Source: CAYIHX01 sp964363305 (GTDB lineage Bacteria; Bdellovibrionota; UBA1018). Taken from it: DNA of 64,000 bases. Below, in pieces: positions 63,407 to 64,000 of this stretch; within the stretch, counting starts at the first letter, position 1, and each line of letters opens with the position of its first letter. A program made the position numbers and the translations under genes. Where the stretch lies: assembly GCA_964363305.1 (NCBI GenBank), contig CAYIHX010000015.1:1-64000 (forward strand), given 5' to 3'. The notes under the pieces are model-generated. The model made no database searches. It saw only the letters and a list, made by a program, of their open reading frames with translations, and had not been told where the DNA came from.

Positions 63407-64000
63407 ATGCAAAGATATGCGGCTTTGATTGCTTTCGAGGGCACTTCATTCTGTGGTTGGCAGAAGCAGAAAATCGAGGGAGGCGGCCCGAAGGCTGAGC
63501 GGAGTATTCAGCTCACGATCGAGAAGGCCTTGAGTCGCATGACTGGGGAAAAGGTCAAAGTGGTGGGTAGCGGACGCACGGACGCGGGTGTGCATGCGAC
63601 CGGCTTGGTTTGTCATTTCTCTATCGAGACTAAGGACTGGAATCCGGACGTGTTGCATCGGGGGATGAATGCGCTGTTGCGGCCGGCGATTCGAGTTTTA
63701 GGGGTTCAGCGGGCCTCGATTGATTTTCATGCGCAGCGGAGCGCGGTAAAAAAGCAGTACTCGTACTACTTTCAGCAGGGTCCCTGCCCCCTCCCTCATC
63801 TCGAACCGTATAGTTGGTGGATTCGAAAGCGGTTGGATCTTGCGGCCATGAGGCAGGGCCTTGCTCACTTGAAGGGACGGCATGACTTCAAGCCATTTCA
63901 GGCAGCTGGATCTTCAGTAACGACGACGGTCCGAGAGATTCTCGAGGCCGAACTTTGCATGGAAAAAATAGCGTTTCCAGCTTTACCGACCTTGGGAACG
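63407..64000 (+). CDS. truA: tRNA pseudouridine synthase A, truncated by the window end
   Basis: 198 codons are visible and the frame is open to the last base. The start ATG follows the barrel stop by 3 bp. The catalytic aspartate lies in GSGRTDAGVHATG (about residues 52-64), RYAALIAFEGTSFCGWQKQ is the N-terminal signature, and FHAQRSAVKKQYSYYF and LKGRHDFKPFQAAGSS are later TruA motifs. It converts U38-40 of the anticodon stem to pseudouridine. The 3' end lies beyond this window. Confidence 0.92.
   Translation, partial: MQRYAALIAFEGTSFCGWQKQKIEGGGPKAERSIQLTIEKALSRMTGEKVKVVGSGRTDAGVHATGLVCHFSIETKDWNPDVLHRGMNALLRPAIRVLGVQRASIDFHAQRSAVKKQYSYYFQQGPCPLPHLEPYSWWIRKRLDLAAMRQGLAHLKGRHDFKPFQAAGSSVTTTVREILEAELCMEKIAFPALPTLGT

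Overview
This window looks like chromosomal DNA of a Gram-negative bacterium from a deltaproteobacterial-type lineage, perhaps Bdellovibrionota or Oligoflexia. That placement is an inference. It rests on many signal-peptide outer-membrane beta-barrels, a TonB-dependent receptor, an NtrY/NtrX pair, a CFI-box-type C-terminus, a dense set of multi-domain two-component proteins, and the gene order tRNA-Thr/Tyr/Gly/Thr-tuf-tRNA-Trp-secE-nusG-rplKAJL-rpoBC. There is no rRNA, CRISPR array, intact prophage or intact insertion sequence.

Layout. 1-11 kb: a partial putative metallopeptidase, leuS, a PaaI-type thioesterase, a sigma-54-driven small membrane peptide, a nucleotidyltransferase/HTH toxin-antitoxin-like pair with two phased operators, a graveyard holding a VapC fragment and an Avd-like fragment, then rsgA, an acyl-CoA dehydrogenase, rsmB-pyrD and an SH3-plus-barrel envelope protein. 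11.6-14 kb (minus): a 23-residue lysine-repeat peptide and a FecR/fibronectin-like/barrel protein. 14-24 kb (plus): a four-gene coupled signalling operon (kinase, receiver-kinase, double-receiver-TPR, receiver-GGDEF), a secreted protein, then ntrY-ntrX. 24-28.8 kb: proS, pyrF, rlmB, an antisense glutamine amidotransferase and a small barrel. 28.8-42.8 kb: translation and transcription core (five tRNAs, tuf, secE, nusG, rplKAJL, rpoBC, tRNA-Val). 43-49 kb: accessory island with a two-component pair, a compact peptide-modification operon and a frameshifted transglutaminase. 49-52.7 kb: two TPM-domain proteins, a HAMP membrane protein and a TonB receptor. 52.8-64 kb: rpsB-tsf-frr-uppS-cdsA-rseP-tsaB-pssA-asd, a CFI-box protein, a barrel and the start of truA.

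The most interesting locus is 45509-47974 on the minus strand. A GNAT acetyltransferase gene overlaps by ATGA with a ten-codon ORF (MKKKFARICF) that has a strong ribosome binding site. After it come an intercistronic hairpin, a heme-oxygenase-like protein carrying the full di-iron ligand pattern, and a YcaO protein whose gene overlaps it. This is the architecture expected of a minimal RiPP pathway with one of the shortest possible precursor peptides, and no recognisable E1-like partner, TfuA, protease or transporter is present. An operator-like inverted repeat precedes the operon, and a histidine kinase/OmpR regulator pair converges on its 3' end.

How it works together: leuS, proS, the tRNAs, tuf, tsf, frr, ribosomal proteins, rsgA, rsmB, rlmB, tsaB and truA make up translation; rpoBC and nusG transcription; pyrD and pyrF pyrimidine synthesis; uppS, cdsA, pssA, rseP and the barrels envelope biogenesis. 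Several small genes, including the decapeptide and the lysine peptide, are easily missed by automatic callers.
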